50,004 bases of DNA, taken from NCBI GenBank assembly GCA_017305055.1, contig JAFKMZ010000031.1:1-50004 (forward strand), given 5' to 3'. The position numbers were made by a program, and so were the translations under genes. Positions 7,955 through 18,502 of the stretch are shown here, in pieces (the stretch's first letter is position 1; every line of letters begins with the position of its first letter). Origin of the DNA: Lysobacterales bacterium (GTDB lineage Bacteria; Pseudomonadota; Gammaproteobacteria; Xanthomonadales; Rhodanobacteraceae). The notes beneath the pieces are model-generated. The model saw only the letters and a program-made list of their open reading frames with translations, was not told the DNA's origin and did no database searches.

Positions 7955-8869
7955 ATGCTCAAACCAACCATCGCGCTGATTGGCGTTCCCACCGACGTGG
8001 GCGCCGCGGATCGTGGCGCGTCCATGGGCCCAGAGGCACTGCGCGTGGCCGGTCTGGCCACGAACCTGGCCAGACGCGGGCTGGACGTGGTCGACCGTGG
8101 CAACCTGCATGGTCCGCTCAATCCCTGGCTGGCGCCGGTGCACGGCTATCGGCACCTGGCCGAGGTGCAGGCGTGGAACCAGGCGGTGCACGAGGCCGTG
8201 CACCGCGAGTTGGCCGCCGGCAGGCTGCCGATCATGCTGGGCGGGGATCATTGTCTGGGTATCGGCTCGATTTCAGCCGTGGCCCGGCACTGCCGCGAGC
8301 ACGGCAAGCGTCTGCGCGTGCTGTGGCTCGACGCGCATACGGACTTCAATACCGCCGAAGTCACCCCATCGGGCAACATCCACGGCATGCCTGTGGCCTG
8401 CCTGTGCGGCCATGGTCCGGGCGGCCTGGTCGGCATCGGCGGGCACACACCGGCAATCGCGGCAGATGTCGTGCGCTACGTCGGCATCCGCTCGGTGGAC
8501 GAGGCGGAGAAGCGCCTGCTGCGCGAATCGGCCATGACCGTGTACGACATGCGCCGCATCGACGAGATCGGCATGCGCAAGGTGATGCACGAGGCGCTGG
8601 CCGGGGTCGACCAGGACACCCACCTGCATGTGAGCTTCGACGTGGATTTCCTCGACCCTGTGATTGCGCCGGGGGTGGGCACCACCGTGCCCGGTGGGCC
8701 GACCTATCGCGAGGCCCAGTTGTGCATGGAGATGATTGCCGACACCGGCCGCCTGGCCTCGCTCGACCTGGTAGAGCTGAACCCGGCGTTCGACCAGCAC
8801 AACGCCACTGCGAAACTCGTCGTGGACCTGGTCGAATCCCTGTTCGGCAAGTCCACGCTGCTGCGCTGA
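7955..8869 (+). CDS. rocF: Arginase
   Basis: Arginase hydrolyses L-arginine to ornithine and urea using a dinuclear manganese site in the cytoplasm. All signature motifs are present: GGDHC, DAHTDFN, the substrate-binding SGNIHGMP, SFDVDFLDP and the late VELNPAFD glutamate. The length of 304 residues is typical of bacterial arginases. The ATG is preceded by agaagg. trpS begins 42 nt downstream on the same strand and may share the transcript, though the two functions are unrelated. No urease or ornithine genes lie nearby. Confidence 0.93.
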   Translation: MLKPTIALIGVPTDVGAADRGASMGPEALRVAGLATNLARRGLDVVDRGNLHGPLNPWLAPVHGYRHLAEVQAWNQAVHEAVHRELAAGRLPIMLGGDHCLGIGSISAVARHCREHGKRLRVLWLDAHTDFNTAEVTPSGNIHGMPVACLCGHGPGGLVGIGGHTPAIAADVVRYVGIRSVDEAEKRLLRESAMTVYDMRRIDEIGMRKVMHEALAGVDQDTHLHVSFDVDFLDPVIAPGVGTTVPGGPTYREAQLCMEMIADTGRLASLDLVELNPAFDQHNATAKLVVDLVESLFGKSTLLR

Positions 8870-8911
8870 TCGGCGTCGCCCGCCACCCAACCCCCTGCGA
8901 GCACAACGTCC

Positions 8912-10267
<1,356 letters not shown>

Positions 10268-10374
10268 CGAACGTCGTGGCCCGGCGTTCATCGCCAAGCC
10301 TGGAATATCCGGGGAGATATGTGCCAGCTTGCCGGCGGGTACCGGCAGGCGGCCAATCGGCGCGCCAAATGGCG

Positions 10375-10407
10375 GCCGGCAGTCCGGTCTGGTGGCGGAC
10401 CGCCGGC
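10375..10407. terminator. Candidate bidirectional terminator hairpin between trpS and the E2 gene
   Basis: The two genes converge here. The arms at 10375-10386 and 10396-10407 pair over 11 of 12 positions around a nine-base loop (gccggc-a-gtccg against cggac-c-gccggc). The stem is very GC-rich but neither side has a real T-tract, so factor-independent termination is uncertain. Confidence 0.4.
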
Positions 10408-10414
10408 GCGCGTC

Positions 10415-11821
10415 TTATTGCGGCAGGCCGAGATCGTCCAGCAACACCTTGAGGAAGCGCGCGGCCTCGCCCCCCGTGGCGGCGCGATGGTCGAAGGTGA
10501 GGCTGATCGGCAGGCGTCGATGCACCTCGATGCCGCCCATCACCGCCACCACGTCGTGGCTGAGCTTGCCCACGCCGACGATGGCCACGCACGGCGGCAC
10601 GACGACGACGGTGCCGTAGCGGCCAGCGAACATGCCGAAGTTGGACAGGCTGATGGTGTAGCCAGTCAGCTCACTGGCGGGAATGGAGCGATCCTCGACT
10701 TGCGCGCGAATGCGGTTGATGCCCTCACGCAGGCCGCGGGCATCGAGCAGGTGGGCGTTGCGCAGCGCCGGCACGAACAGTCCGTCGGCAGTGTCGACGG
10801 CGATGCCGAGGTCGACGTGGGGGTGGCGGGTGAGGCTGAGGTTCTGGTCGTCGAACCAGGCGTTGAGGCCCGGTTCGGCCCGGCACGCGGCGACGATCGC
10901 GCGGATGGTGCGCGCGGTGATGTCCTGCTTGCCAATCCAGGCGTGGAGGTCGGCGTCGTCGACGATCGTGGTCTGCACCACGCGCGCGTGCGCGTCTGCC
11001 ATCACGCGCGCCATGTTGCGGCGTACGCCCTTGAGCTGCTCCGGCTGGCCACTGGCCTGTGCGCCCGGTGGTGCCGTGCGCATGGCCTTGCCAGAGGAGG
11101 ACAGGGCCGTGCGTGCAGCCGGTGCCGGGCCCGGCTGGGCCGCTGCCGGCGCTGGGGCGGCGCTGCGTGCGGCGGGAGCGCCGCCGAGTGGAGCGGAGCC
11201 GTTGGCGGCAGCCTGCTTGACGTCCTGCAGGGTGACCACGCCGTCGGCACCGCTGGGCTGCACGCGGCCCAGGTCGACCTTGAGCTTCCGGGCCAGGGCG
11301 CGCACGGCCGGCACCGCCTTGACGTTGCCGATGCTGGCCGCTTGTTCGACGTGCACGGCGTTGCTGCTGGCCATGGCGCCGACCACGGTGCCCTCGTCCT
11401 CGCGCTGCGGCTTGCCGGTTTCCCCGATGCTGCCGCCCTCGTCGGAGGCGATCACCGTCCGCGGGCTGTCGCCCGGATCGGGGGTCGGTGCGCCGGCGCC
11501 GCGGGACGGCTTTTTCGCGCCGTGGCCGTGGCCGCTCGGCGAGCCCTCGGCACGCTGCTTGGCATTGGGGTCGGGCTCGAAATCGACCAGCTCGGCTCCG
11601 GTCTCGATGACGTCGCCCGGGGCGCCGTGCAGCTTGATGATCTTGCCAGTATAGGGCGAGGGCACGTCCACCACCGCCTTGGCCGTCTCCATGGCGCACA
11701 GGGGGGCATCGAGCTTGACGGTGTCGCCTTCCTTGACCCGCCATTCGACGATGGTGGCGTCCGGCAGGCCCTCGCCAAGATCGGGCAGACGGAATGTCTT
11801 GATATCAGCCATGAGGTTCAT
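10415..11821 (-). CDS. bkdB: Branched-chain 2-oxoacid dehydrogenase E2 (dihydrolipoamide acyltransferase)
   Basis: E2 forms the core of the 2-oxoacid dehydrogenase complex and transfers the acyl group from lipoamide to CoA. An N-terminal lipoyl domain carries the modified lysine in METAKAVVDVPSP. After a linker comes a peripheral-subunit-binding domain (VPAVRALARKLKVDL, then GVVTLQDV). A long Ala/Pro linker leads to the catalytic domain ending SLTFDHRAATGGEAARFL. The usual active-site pattern H-x3-D-G reads H-R-A-A-T-G here, so the aspartate is replaced by threonine. It is the third gene of an E1a-E1b-E2 operon. Either ATG (residue 1 or residue 4, MADIKTF) could be the start. No E3 gene is in the window. 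Confidence 0.88.
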   Translation of the reverse strand: MNLMADIKTFRLPDLGEGLPDATIVEWRVKEGDTVKLDAPLCAMETAKAVVDVPSPYTGKIIKLHGAPGDVIETGAELVDFEPDPNAKQRAEGSPSGHGHGAKKPSRGAGAPTPDPGDSPRTVIASDEGGSIGETGKPQREDEGTVVGAMASSNAVHVEQAASIGNVKAVPAVRALARKLKVDLGRVQPSGADGVVTLQDVKQAAANGSAPLGGAPAARSAAPAPAAAQPGPAPAARTALSSSGKAMRTAPPGAQASGQPEQLKGVRRNMARVMADAHARVVQTTIVDDADLHAWIGKQDITARTIRAIVAACRAEPGLNAWFDDQNLSLTRHPHVDLGIAVDTADGLFVPALRNAHLLDARGLREGINRIRAQVEDRSIPASELTGYTISLSNFGMFAGRYGTVVVVPPCVAIVGVGKLSHDVVAVMGGIEVHRRLPISLTFDHRAATGGEAARFLKVLLDDLGLPQ

Positions 11822-11896
11822 CCGCAGGGTGGATAGTGGGCACGGTGGATGGCAGGCCGGCGACTGGCGTCACGGCATGCCAATCACGCCGCTTGA

Positions 11897-12877
11897 TCAG
11901 CTTGCCGCCAGCGTCCGCTTGGCCGCCGTGACGACGCGTTCGGTGCTGGGCAGATACTTGGTTTCCAGCCGGTACAGGGGAATGTGCACGTCGTAACCGG
12001 TGACGCGCTCCACCGGGGCCAGCAGGTCGTACAGGCACTCCTCGGCCAGCCGGGCGGCGATTTCCGCGCCGAAGCCTGCCGTCTTCGGCGCCTCGTGCAC
12101 GACCACGCAGCGGCCGGTCTTGTGCACCGATTCGGCGATGGTGTCGAAGTCCAGCGGGGTCAGCGTGGCCACGTCGATCACCTCGGCGCTGATGCCTTCC
12201 CCGGCCAGCTCGTCGGCGGCTTCCAGGCACTCCTTCACCTGTGCGCCCCAGGTCACCAGGGTGACATCGGTGCCGTCGCGCAGGACGAAGCAGACGTCCA
12301 AAGGCAACGCCTCGCCGTCGTCCGGCACCTCCTCCTTGTACTGGCGGTAGATGCGCTTGGGCTCGAAGAACACCACCGGATCGGGATCGCGGATCGCCGC
12401 CAGCAGCAGGCCATAGGCACGCGCGGGCGAGGAGGGCAGCACCACGCGCAGGCCGGGAATATTGGTGAACAGGTGCTCGTTGGCCTCCGAATGGTGCTCC
12501 GGGGCGTGGATGCCGCCGCCCCAGGGTGCGCGGAACACCGCCGGCACGGTGATGCGCCCACGCGTGCGGTTGCGCATGCGCGCGGCGTGGCAGGCGATCT
12601 GCTCCATCATCGGGTAGATGAAGCCCTCGAACTGGGCCTCGGCAATCGCCTTGATGCCTTGGGTCGCCAAACCGACAGTGACGCCGGCAATGGTGGTTTC
12701 GTCCAGCGGCGTATCGATGACGCGCCACTCCCCGAATTTCTCGCTGAGGCCCTGCGTGGCGCGGAACACGCCGCCGTTGACGCCGACGTCCTCGCCGAGC
12801 ACCACGACGCTGTCGTCGTGGGCCATTTCCCAGGCCAGTGCCTGCGTGACTGCCTGGATGAGTGTGATCTGTGCCAT
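11897..12877 (-). CDS. bkdA2: Branched-chain 2-oxoacid dehydrogenase E1 beta subunit
   Basis: With E1 alpha this subunit decarboxylates branched-chain 2-oxoacids with thiamine diphosphate. The 326-residue protein has the transketolase pyrimidine-domain features LGEDVGVNGGVFRATQGL, the region AEAQFEGFIYPMMEQI, and FRAPWGGGIHAPEHHSE, followed by the transketolase C-terminal domain (DVTLVTWGAQVKECLEAA). It starts three bases after the E1 alpha stop, so the two are translationally coupled; the E2 gene follows after 75 nt. Branched-chain rather than pyruvate specificity is inferred from resemblance to Xanthomonas-type Bkd proteins and the separate alpha and beta genes. Confidence 0.88.
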   Translation of the reverse strand: MAQITLIQAVTQALAWEMAHDDSVVVLGEDVGVNGGVFRATQGLSEKFGEWRVIDTPLDETTIAGVTVGLATQGIKAIAEAQFEGFIYPMMEQIACHAARMRNRTRGRITVPAVFRAPWGGGIHAPEHHSEANEHLFTNIPGLRVVLPSSPARAYGLLLAAIRDPDPVVFFEPKRIYRQYKEEVPDDGEALPLDVCFVLRDGTDVTLVTWGAQVKECLEAADELAGEGISAEVIDVATLTPLDFDTIAESVHKTGRCVVVHEAPKTAGFGAEIAARLAEECLYDLLAPVERVTGYDVHIPLYRLETKYLPSTERVVTAAKRTLAAS

Positions 12878-12880
12878 GAC

Positions 12881-13966
12881 TTAGTGCGCCTGTGCTTCGA
12901 GCGAGAGGGCGTAGCTGCGCTGCTTTTCGAGGTCCGCCGGCACTTCCGCGTAGAGATAGTCGAACATTGCGCTGACGGGCTGCGGCTGGGTTTCCAGGTA
13001 GGCATCGACCTCCTTGTCCATCCATTCGTCGCATTCGGCCTTCCAGGCGGTTTCCTTCGCGTCGTCCCAGGCGCCCTTGTCCTCCAGCCACTTGCGCATG
13101 CGGATCATCGGTTCGCGTGCCCAGGCCTCCTTCACCTCTTCCTCGCCCCGGTAGCGGCGCGCGTCATCGGCCGTGGTGTGGTCGCCCAGGCGATAGGTGA
13201 CCGCCTCGATCACGCTGCCGCCTTCGCCGTTGCGCGCCCTGTCCAAGGCATCGCCGACGGCCTTGCGCACGGCAATGATGTCGTTGCCGTCGACCTGGAT
13301 GCAGAACAATCCCGCGGCAATGCCCTTCTGCGCCAGGGTCGGGCCGCCCGACTGGATCTTGCGCGGCACCGAAATCGCCCACTGGTTGTTGACGATGACC
13401 GCCACCAGCGGCAGGTTGCGCGCGCCGGTGATGTTGAGCGCGGCCATGAAGTCGCCCTTGGACGAACCGCCGTCACCGATCGTGCACACCGCCACGCGCT
13501 TCTCGCCGCGGATCTTGAAGGCCAGCGCCGCGCCGGCGGCATGCAGGCATTGCGTGGCGATCGGCACCGCCCAGGCGAAATCGTGGCGCGCCGGCTCGTT
13601 CTGGTAGTCGTTGCCGCGCTCGTCGCCGCCCCAGTACATGTACACCTCGCGTGGCTGCACGCCGCGATACAGCTGTGCGCCGTATTCCCGGTAGCTCACC
13701 GCCAGCAGGTCCTCGGGCAGCATCGCGCTGCCCAGGCCGACGTGGGCGGCCTCGTGGCCAAGGCAGCTGGCATAGGTGCCGAGCTTGCCGGTGCGCTGCA
13801 GGGCGATGGACTTGGCGTCGAACACCCGGGTCGACACCATCAGCTTGTACAGCTTGACCATGTATTCCAGGTCCTGGGCGAATTTGGGCAGGTCCTTGCG
13901 CACCTGCTTGCCGGTGGCGTCCACGTATTGCAGGTATTCGATTTCGAACTTGGCGGCGATGGTCAC
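12881..13966 (-). CDS. bkdA1: Branched-chain 2-oxoacid dehydrogenase E1 alpha subunit
   Basis: This is the thiamine-diphosphate-binding subunit of the E1 component. The GDG...NN cofactor motif is clear (GDGGSSKGDFMAAL, then VIVNNQWAIS), and the phosphorylation-loop-like segment YRLGDHTTADDARRYR is present. I place the start at the GTG (VTIAAKFEIEYLQY) because ccggag lies six bases upstream and the length of 361 residues then matches the family; the open frame extends 43 codons further to 14095 without a better site. First gene of the bkd operon. The 302-nt region to kynA must hold both divergent promoters. Confidence 0.88.
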   Translation of the reverse strand: MTIAAKFEIEYLQYVDATGKQVRKDLPKFAQDLEYMVKLYKLMVSTRVFDAKSIALQRTGKLGTYASCLGHEAAHVGLGSAMLPEDLLAVSYREYGAQLYRGVQPREVYMYWGGDERGNDYQNEPARHDFAWAVPIATQCLHAAGAALAFKIRGEKRVAVCTIGDGGSSKGDFMAALNITGARNLPLVAVIVNNQWAISVPRKIQSGGPTLAQKGIAAGLFCIQVDGNDIIAVRKAVGDALDRARNGEGGSVIEAVTYRLGDHTTADDARRYRGEEEVKEAWAREPMIRMRKWLEDKGAWDDAKETAWKAECDEWMDKEVDAYLETQPQPVSAMFDYLYAEVPADLEKQRSYALSLEAQAH

Positions 13967-14268
13967 GACTCGCTCCGGGTTGAGGGTGGGCTGGGCAGCG
14001 CGCGGCTTCGCATGAAGCGAGCCAACTGACTTCGTCTGATAACAGCCATGCGCCTGACCGGGCAAGGTACGGCGCAACATGCCGACGCCCTGCAACGGTT
14101 TTCACGGCGCCAGCGCGTGTGGCGTTCGCTGCCGACCGCGTATTGTATCGTGCGCTGCCCGGCTCCGCTCTTTGTACCGTCGTGGGGCGGCTTTGTCCTT
14201 GTCGTGAATCAGGGCCTGGACGGGCGGCCGCGGTTACCATGTCCGTTTCGGGGACGGTGCGACCAGAC
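13967..14268. other. Divergent promoter region between the bkd operon and kynA
   Basis: This 302-nt stretch lies between two divergently transcribed genes and has no supportable gene of its own. A small hairpin (gcttc-gcat-gaagc) occurs near 14007. A TATTGT sequence near 14141 could be a -10 element for kynA. No Bkd or Lrp operator could be recognised with confidence. Confidence 0.35.
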
Positions 14269-15111
14269 ATGAGCGAGAACCAGCGCGAAATCGAAGCCGA
14301 GGTGCAGACCGACCTGCATGGCCGCGTGACCTATGCCGGATACCTGCACCTGGATACGCTGCTGTCGGCGCAGCGGCCGGTGACCGACCAGCACGACGAA
14401 ATGCTGTTCATCGTGCAGCACCACGTGGCCGAGTTGTGGATGAAGCTGCTGTGGCACGAGCTGCGGGCCGCGATCGAGCACCTGCGGGCCGACGATGTCG
14501 ACACCTGCCTCAAGATCCTGGCGCGGGTCAAGAAGATCCAGAGCCAGCTGTTCGAGCAGTGGTCGGTGCTGGAAACCCTGACCCCGTCCGAGTACCTGAG
14601 GTTTCGTGACCAGCTCGGCTCCTCGTCCGGGTTCCAGTCACTGCAGTACCGCAAGATCGAGTTTGGCCTCGGCAACAAGAACGCCGGCATGCTCCAGGTG
14701 TTCAGCTACGACCCGGTCGCGCAGGCCGAGCTCGAGGCGGTGCTGCGCTCACCCAGCCTGTACGACGAGTTCCTGCGCTACCTGGCGCGGCGCGGCCACG
14801 CCGTGCCGGCCGGGCTGCTCGAGCGCGACTGGACCGAGCCGTATCGGCGACACGCGGAGCTGGTCCCGGTGTTCAAGCGCATCTACGACGGACGCGCCGA
14901 ATTCTGGTCCGAATACCACATGTGCGAGCAGCTGGTGGACGTGGAGGAGAGCTTCCAGCTCTGGCGCTTCCGCCACATGAAGACCGTCGAGCGCATCATC
15001 GGCCACCGCCGCGGTACCGGCGGCTCCTCGGGCGTGGATTTCCTGAAGAAGGCCCTGGACCTCGAATTCTTCCCGGAGCTGCTGGACGTGCGCACGGTCC
15101 TGGAGGGCTGA
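14269..15111 (+). CDS. kynA: Tryptophan 2,3-dioxygenase
   Basis: This haem enzyme opens the indole ring of L-tryptophan to N-formylkynurenine, the first step of the kynurenine pathway. Family features are the N-terminal [15 protein letters not shown], the substrate-contacting [48 protein letters not shown], the haem-ligand region [15 protein letters not shown], and the GTGGSSGV loop. The length is 280 residues from the ATG at 14269. An in-frame ATG at 14239 is possible, but the chosen start gives the family-like N-terminus ([16 protein letters not shown]). A hydrolase follows after 14 nt. Confidence 0.93.
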   Translation: MSENQREIEAEVQTDLHGRVTYAGYLHLDTLLSAQRPVTDQHDEMLFIVQHHVAELWMKLLWHELRAAIEHLRADDVDTCLKILARVKKIQSQLFEQWSVLETLTPSEYLRFRDQLGSSSGFQSLQYRKIEFGLGNKNAGMLQVFSYDPVAQAELEAVLRSPSLYDEFLRYLARRGHAVPAGLLERDWTEPYRRHAELVPVFKRIYDGRAEFWSEYHMCEQLVDVEESFQLWRFRHMKTVERIIGHRRGTGGSSGVDFLKKALDLEFFPELLDVRTVLEG

Positions 15112-15125
15112 GCATCGGGTACGGC

Positions 15126-16151
15126 ATGGCGTGGTCGTTTGCCTGTCCGCCAGCCCTGGACGCCGAGCGGGACGACACGGGACCAGCAGACGTGGACAAC
15201 ACTTTCGTCGAACCAGCCATGCAGCCCATCATCACGGCCATGCGGGCGGCGTCGGCGCGTGCAACGGGGCAGCCGGTGACGCCGGAACAGATGCGCCTTC
15301 GGGCCGCCCTCCAGTTCGCATATTGGAATCGTCAGCCGCCCGTACTGGCGCAGGTGCGCGATCTGGATATCCCCACGGGCCGCGGCGTGCGCCGGGCACG
15401 CTGGTATGACCCGGATGGACGGCTGCAGGCGCCGCTGTTGCTCTACCTTCACGGCGGTGGCTGGGTGCTGGGTGACCTGGACATCGAGGATCGGGCGCTG
15501 CGCACGCTGGCTTTGGAAAGCGGCGCCAAGATCGTGTCGCTGGATTATCGGCTGGCCCCCGAACATCCGTTTCCCGCCGCCATCGAGGACACGGTGACGG
15601 CCTTTGCCTGGCTGCGCAGGCATGCGCAGGAGCTTGGCGGTTCGGCACGCGCTCTGGCGTTGGGCGGAGCGTCGGCGGGTGCCGATATCGCGCTGGCCGC
15701 CGCGCTGCGCCTGCGCGATGAAGACCTGCCATTGCCGGCGCAGTTGCTGCTCTTCTACGGGGTCTATGGCGTCGACCGCAACACCGAGTCCGATCGCCTG
15801 TTCGGTACACCCGAATTCAGCGGTCCGCTGGCCAACATGGAGCTGTTCTATGCCTCGTATGCCGGTTCACCAGAGCGAAGGCGCAATCCCCTGGTGGCAC
15901 CGCTGTTGGCGGATTTGAAGGGCCTGCCGCCGACCTTCCTCAATGCAGCCGGAATAGACCCCTTGCGCGACGACAGCCGGCAACTGCACGATCGGTTGCG
16001 GCAATCGGGGGTCCCGGTGCGCTATTGGGAATATCCCGGCGTGGTGCACGGATTCACCCAGTTCACCTTGACCAGCGCCACGGCACGCAAGGCGCTGGCG
16101 GACGCCGGTGCCGCCATCCGCTCCCGGCTGGCGGGAGCGGCGTTGACCTGA
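15126..16151 (+). CDS. Alpha/beta hydrolase of the HSL esterase/lipase family, next to kynA
   Basis: The oxyanion-hole motif HGGGW and the nucleophile elbow GASAGAD are present, as are the catalytic aspartate region (GIDPLRDDS) and histidine (VVHGFTQF), so this is a complete HSL-type hydrolase of about 341 residues. The substrate is unknown. The 14-nt gap after kynA suggests co-transcription, and the kynurenine pathway needs an arylformamidase, a role filled by alpha/beta hydrolases in eukaryotes; that assignment is only an inference. Starts at GTG 15192 or ATG 15220 would give shorter versions closer to the common family length. Confidence 0.75.
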   Translation: MAWSFACPPALDAERDDTGPADVDNTFVEPAMQPIITAMRAASARATGQPVTPEQMRLRAALQFAYWNRQPPVLAQVRDLDIPTGRGVRRARWYDPDGRLQAPLLLYLHGGGWVLGDLDIEDRALRTLALESGAKIVSLDYRLAPEHPFPAAIEDTVTAFAWLRRHAQELGGSARALALGGASAGADIALAAALRLRDEDLPLPAQLLLFYGVYGVDRNTESDRLFGTPEFSGPLANMELFYASYAGSPERRRNPLVAPLLADLKGLPPTFLNAAGIDPLRDDSRQLHDRLRQSGVPVRYWEYPGVVHGFTQFTLTSATARKALADAGAAIRSRLAGAALT

Positions 16152-16212
16152 TTGACGTTGCATCCGGCCTGCCTGGAGATCAATGGCCAAAACGGCAGAT
16201 CGGCCACCGGAC

Positions 16213-18345
16213 TCATTCGCGGTAATTGGCTGCGATCATCGTCAGTGGCGCGACAGGCTGGAAGATGCAGACCAGTTGGTCGTCTTCCCGCGCGCAGTCC
16301 AGTTCCGCGCCGTCCGGAACCGTGGCCAGGCCGGTCCAGGTCATGCCGGGCTGGGTGCGCAGACGGAGGGTCACCTTGCCGGGGCGTGGCGCGGGAACCT
16401 CATCGCTCAGGTGCAGCAAGCTGAGCATCCAGCGGCTCGCCGCGGGCTGTCGAAAAGCGGTCATCCACATGCGGGATCCCGCATCGCAGGTGACGGACCA
16501 GGTGTCGCCTCCGAGCCAGCGCATGATATGGATGAACAATGCCTCGTGTGCCGCGTCCGGCCCGGACTCGATGCTGGCCGCACAATAGATGGCCTGTCCG
16601 CTGCCGAATCGGTGGCGGACGACGGTAGGACATCCGGTTGCCTGCCACGGTGGCGAACTGTGGATGCTTGCCCAATCCCCGCCGTCGATGGTTCCCGTAC
16701 TGGGGTGGGCGTAGGGCAAATTCAGCGTCAGCAACGATTCGGCCCCAGGAGCACGGGTGATCCGCAGGACCGTCGGCTGGTCCGCCGGCCCTACCCGCTG
16801 ACTGACGAAGCGTTGGCCGGCGATTGCCCCTGCGCTGGCTTGTCCAGTCGGTTCCAGGTAGACCATGGTGCCGCGCTCGGCCTGCTCGAAGTGGCAGCCG
16901 AACACATCCGCCAGCGCAAAATCCCGGTGACGAACACCGTGCGTAGCCGTCAGTGAGGTGAATGCCGACGCATAGACGTTGCCGCCGCCATCGACATATT
17001 GCCGGATGGCAGCCACCTCCGCATCGTCCATACGCAGGACATTGGGCAATACCACCACGCGATAGCGGTTCAAGTCCGGCAGTTGCCTGCGGGTGATGAC
17101 GCCGAACGGCAAGTGCGCACGTTGCAGCATGCCGCAAACCCCTTTGAGCGCACGCAAGTGGGGATACTCCATGGGCGTGTCCACGGGGGCGTCGGCAAGC
17201 GCCTTGCCGTTGTCCGCGAAGCTCATCTTCGAGTCGTCGCTGAAATACACGCCAATCTCCTCGACCGGCTCACCGCCTGCGTATGCCGCAAACGGCACGG
17301 CTTGCGCAAAGGCCTCACGGCAACGTGCGATGGCGGCAGGGTTCACGCTGCCATCCGGATCAATCGCCACGATCAGCAGGCAAGCCGATCCACTGGCCGT
17401 CGCAGTCAGATTCTGCAAGCCCAGAACCTGGACCGACTTCAACTGTTCATGTTCAGCCAGGTCGTTGGCGACCGTGGTCATGAACTCGACGGGCCGATGG
17501 ACCGAGAGATTGAGCATCAGCCTGGACATCAGCAATTGCTCCTGCGTGCCGGCATAGAAATCGCCGCCAAGAAAATCATTACCCTGCGCCGAGGAGAAGC
17601 CGACACCGCGTGTCCAGTTCGCCGCCGCGAGGGCGAAGTTGTGGTAGACGTCGACGTCCGCCCGCAGGCCGTGGATGTGCTGCCGTATCTGTATGGCGAG
17701 TTCAGTGATCCAGCGCTCCCGCGCCGCCTGGAACCCGCACCAGTCCGGGTCCAGCCAGTCGATCGTCTCCGGTATCGGCTTGCCGGCTTCGGCGCGGTAG
17801 CGCTCACGGCAGTGTCGGCAGACGCATACGGCCATCCACCAGAGCATGTCGCAAAATACGGCGTCGACGTCGTACCCGGTGACGATTTCCGTCAGCTGAT
17901 CCAGCACGAACTGACGATAGTGTGGATGGTTCAGACAGCACAGGCCGTAGCGTGCGCGATGCAACAAGCCGCCCCCGATCAAGCCTTCTGCGGCTGGCTC
18001 AAGTTTCCAGTCTGGGAATTTCTGCGCAGCCCAATTGTTGAAGTTGACGCTGTAGTACGCGCATGCGGGAAGGTCGTGGTGGCGTGCGCGCCGCAACGCG
18101 AGTGCGACGGGGTCGGTGCCCTGGCAGGCCCGGTGTTGTTGCCCGGTTTTGGTCGGCCAGTAGCACAGGCCAGTGTGGGACTGGAAATACAGCATCATCG
18201 CGTCGGCACCCGTGGATGCCACCTGGTCGACGACCGCGACCGGGTCGTAGTGCGCCAGGAAGCGTGGATCCCAGTCGGGTATATGCATGTCGATGAGCAT
18301 GCGCCGGCAGCTCATCCGGTATCGCCGCCGTAATGGTGCAGTCAT
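16213..18345 (-). CDS. Putative glycoside hydrolase (GHL6-like N-terminus with beta-galactosidase trimerisation-like domain)
   Basis: The 710-residue protein has no signal peptide. Residues ~20-330 look like the TIM barrel of the hypothetical glycosyl hydrolase 6 group: GADAMMLYFQSHTGLCYWPT, VNFNNWAAQKFPDW, then VDAVFCDMLWWMAVC followed by a CxCxxC cluster (VCVCRHCRERYR). Residues ~390-520 resemble the GH42 trimerisation domain (LPFGVITRRQLPDLNRYRVV, VLPNVLRMDD, YVDGGGNVYASAF). The C-terminal ~150 residues are beta-rich. Substrate is unknown; the neighbourhood suggests a rhamnose- or deoxyhexose-containing glycoside. ATGs at 18315 and 18300 are alternative starts. Confidence 0.7.
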   Translation of the reverse strand: MTAPLRRRYRMSCRRMLIDMHIPDWDPRFLAHYDPVAVVDQVASTGADAMMLYFQSHTGLCYWPTKTGQQHRACQGTDPVALALRRARHHDLPACAYYSVNFNNWAAQKFPDWKLEPAAEGLIGGGLLHRARYGLCCLNHPHYRQFVLDQLTEIVTGYDVDAVFCDMLWWMAVCVCRHCRERYRAEAGKPIPETIDWLDPDWCGFQAARERWITELAIQIRQHIHGLRADVDVYHNFALAAANWTRGVGFSSAQGNDFLGGDFYAGTQEQLLMSRLMLNLSVHRPVEFMTTVANDLAEHEQLKSVQVLGLQNLTATASGSACLLIVAIDPDGSVNPAAIARCREAFAQAVPFAAYAGGEPVEEIGVYFSDDSKMSFADNGKALADAPVDTPMEYPHLRALKGVCGMLQRAHLPFGVITRRQLPDLNRYRVVVLPNVLRMDDAEVAAIRQYVDGGGNVYASAFTSLTATHGVRHRDFALADVFGCHFEQAERGTMVYLEPTGQASAGAIAGQRFVSQRVGPADQPTVLRITRAPGAESLLTLNLPYAHPSTGTIDGGDWASIHSSPPWQATGCPTVVRHRFGSGQAIYCAASIESGPDAAHEALFIHIMRWLGGDTWSVTCDAGSRMWMTAFRQPAASRWMLSLLHLSDEVPAPRPGKVTLRLRTQPGMTWTGLATVPDGAELDCAREDDQLVCIFQPVAPLTMIAANYRE

Positions 18346-18502
18346 TGCAGGTCAGCCCCGCGATGCGTTGGGAGGAGAAGATTGCGTTGCCGGCGCCGGT
18401 GCGTGGCGCGCCGTTTGGTCCAGCCCACGCTTGCCGGTACCAGCACCAGCGGGATGCTGGACAAGGGCGGCACCATCATCCAGGTGACCCGGGAGAACGT
18501 GT

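Noticed and set aside
7218-7979. Open frame of 253 codons upstream of and overlapping arginase
   Set aside because: Composition is that of random high-GC DNA, there is no domain or ribosome-binding site, and it overlaps the start of rocF in another frame.
11984-14029. 681-codon open frame antisense to the E1 alpha/beta genes
   Set aside because: Shadow of certain genes; no domain.
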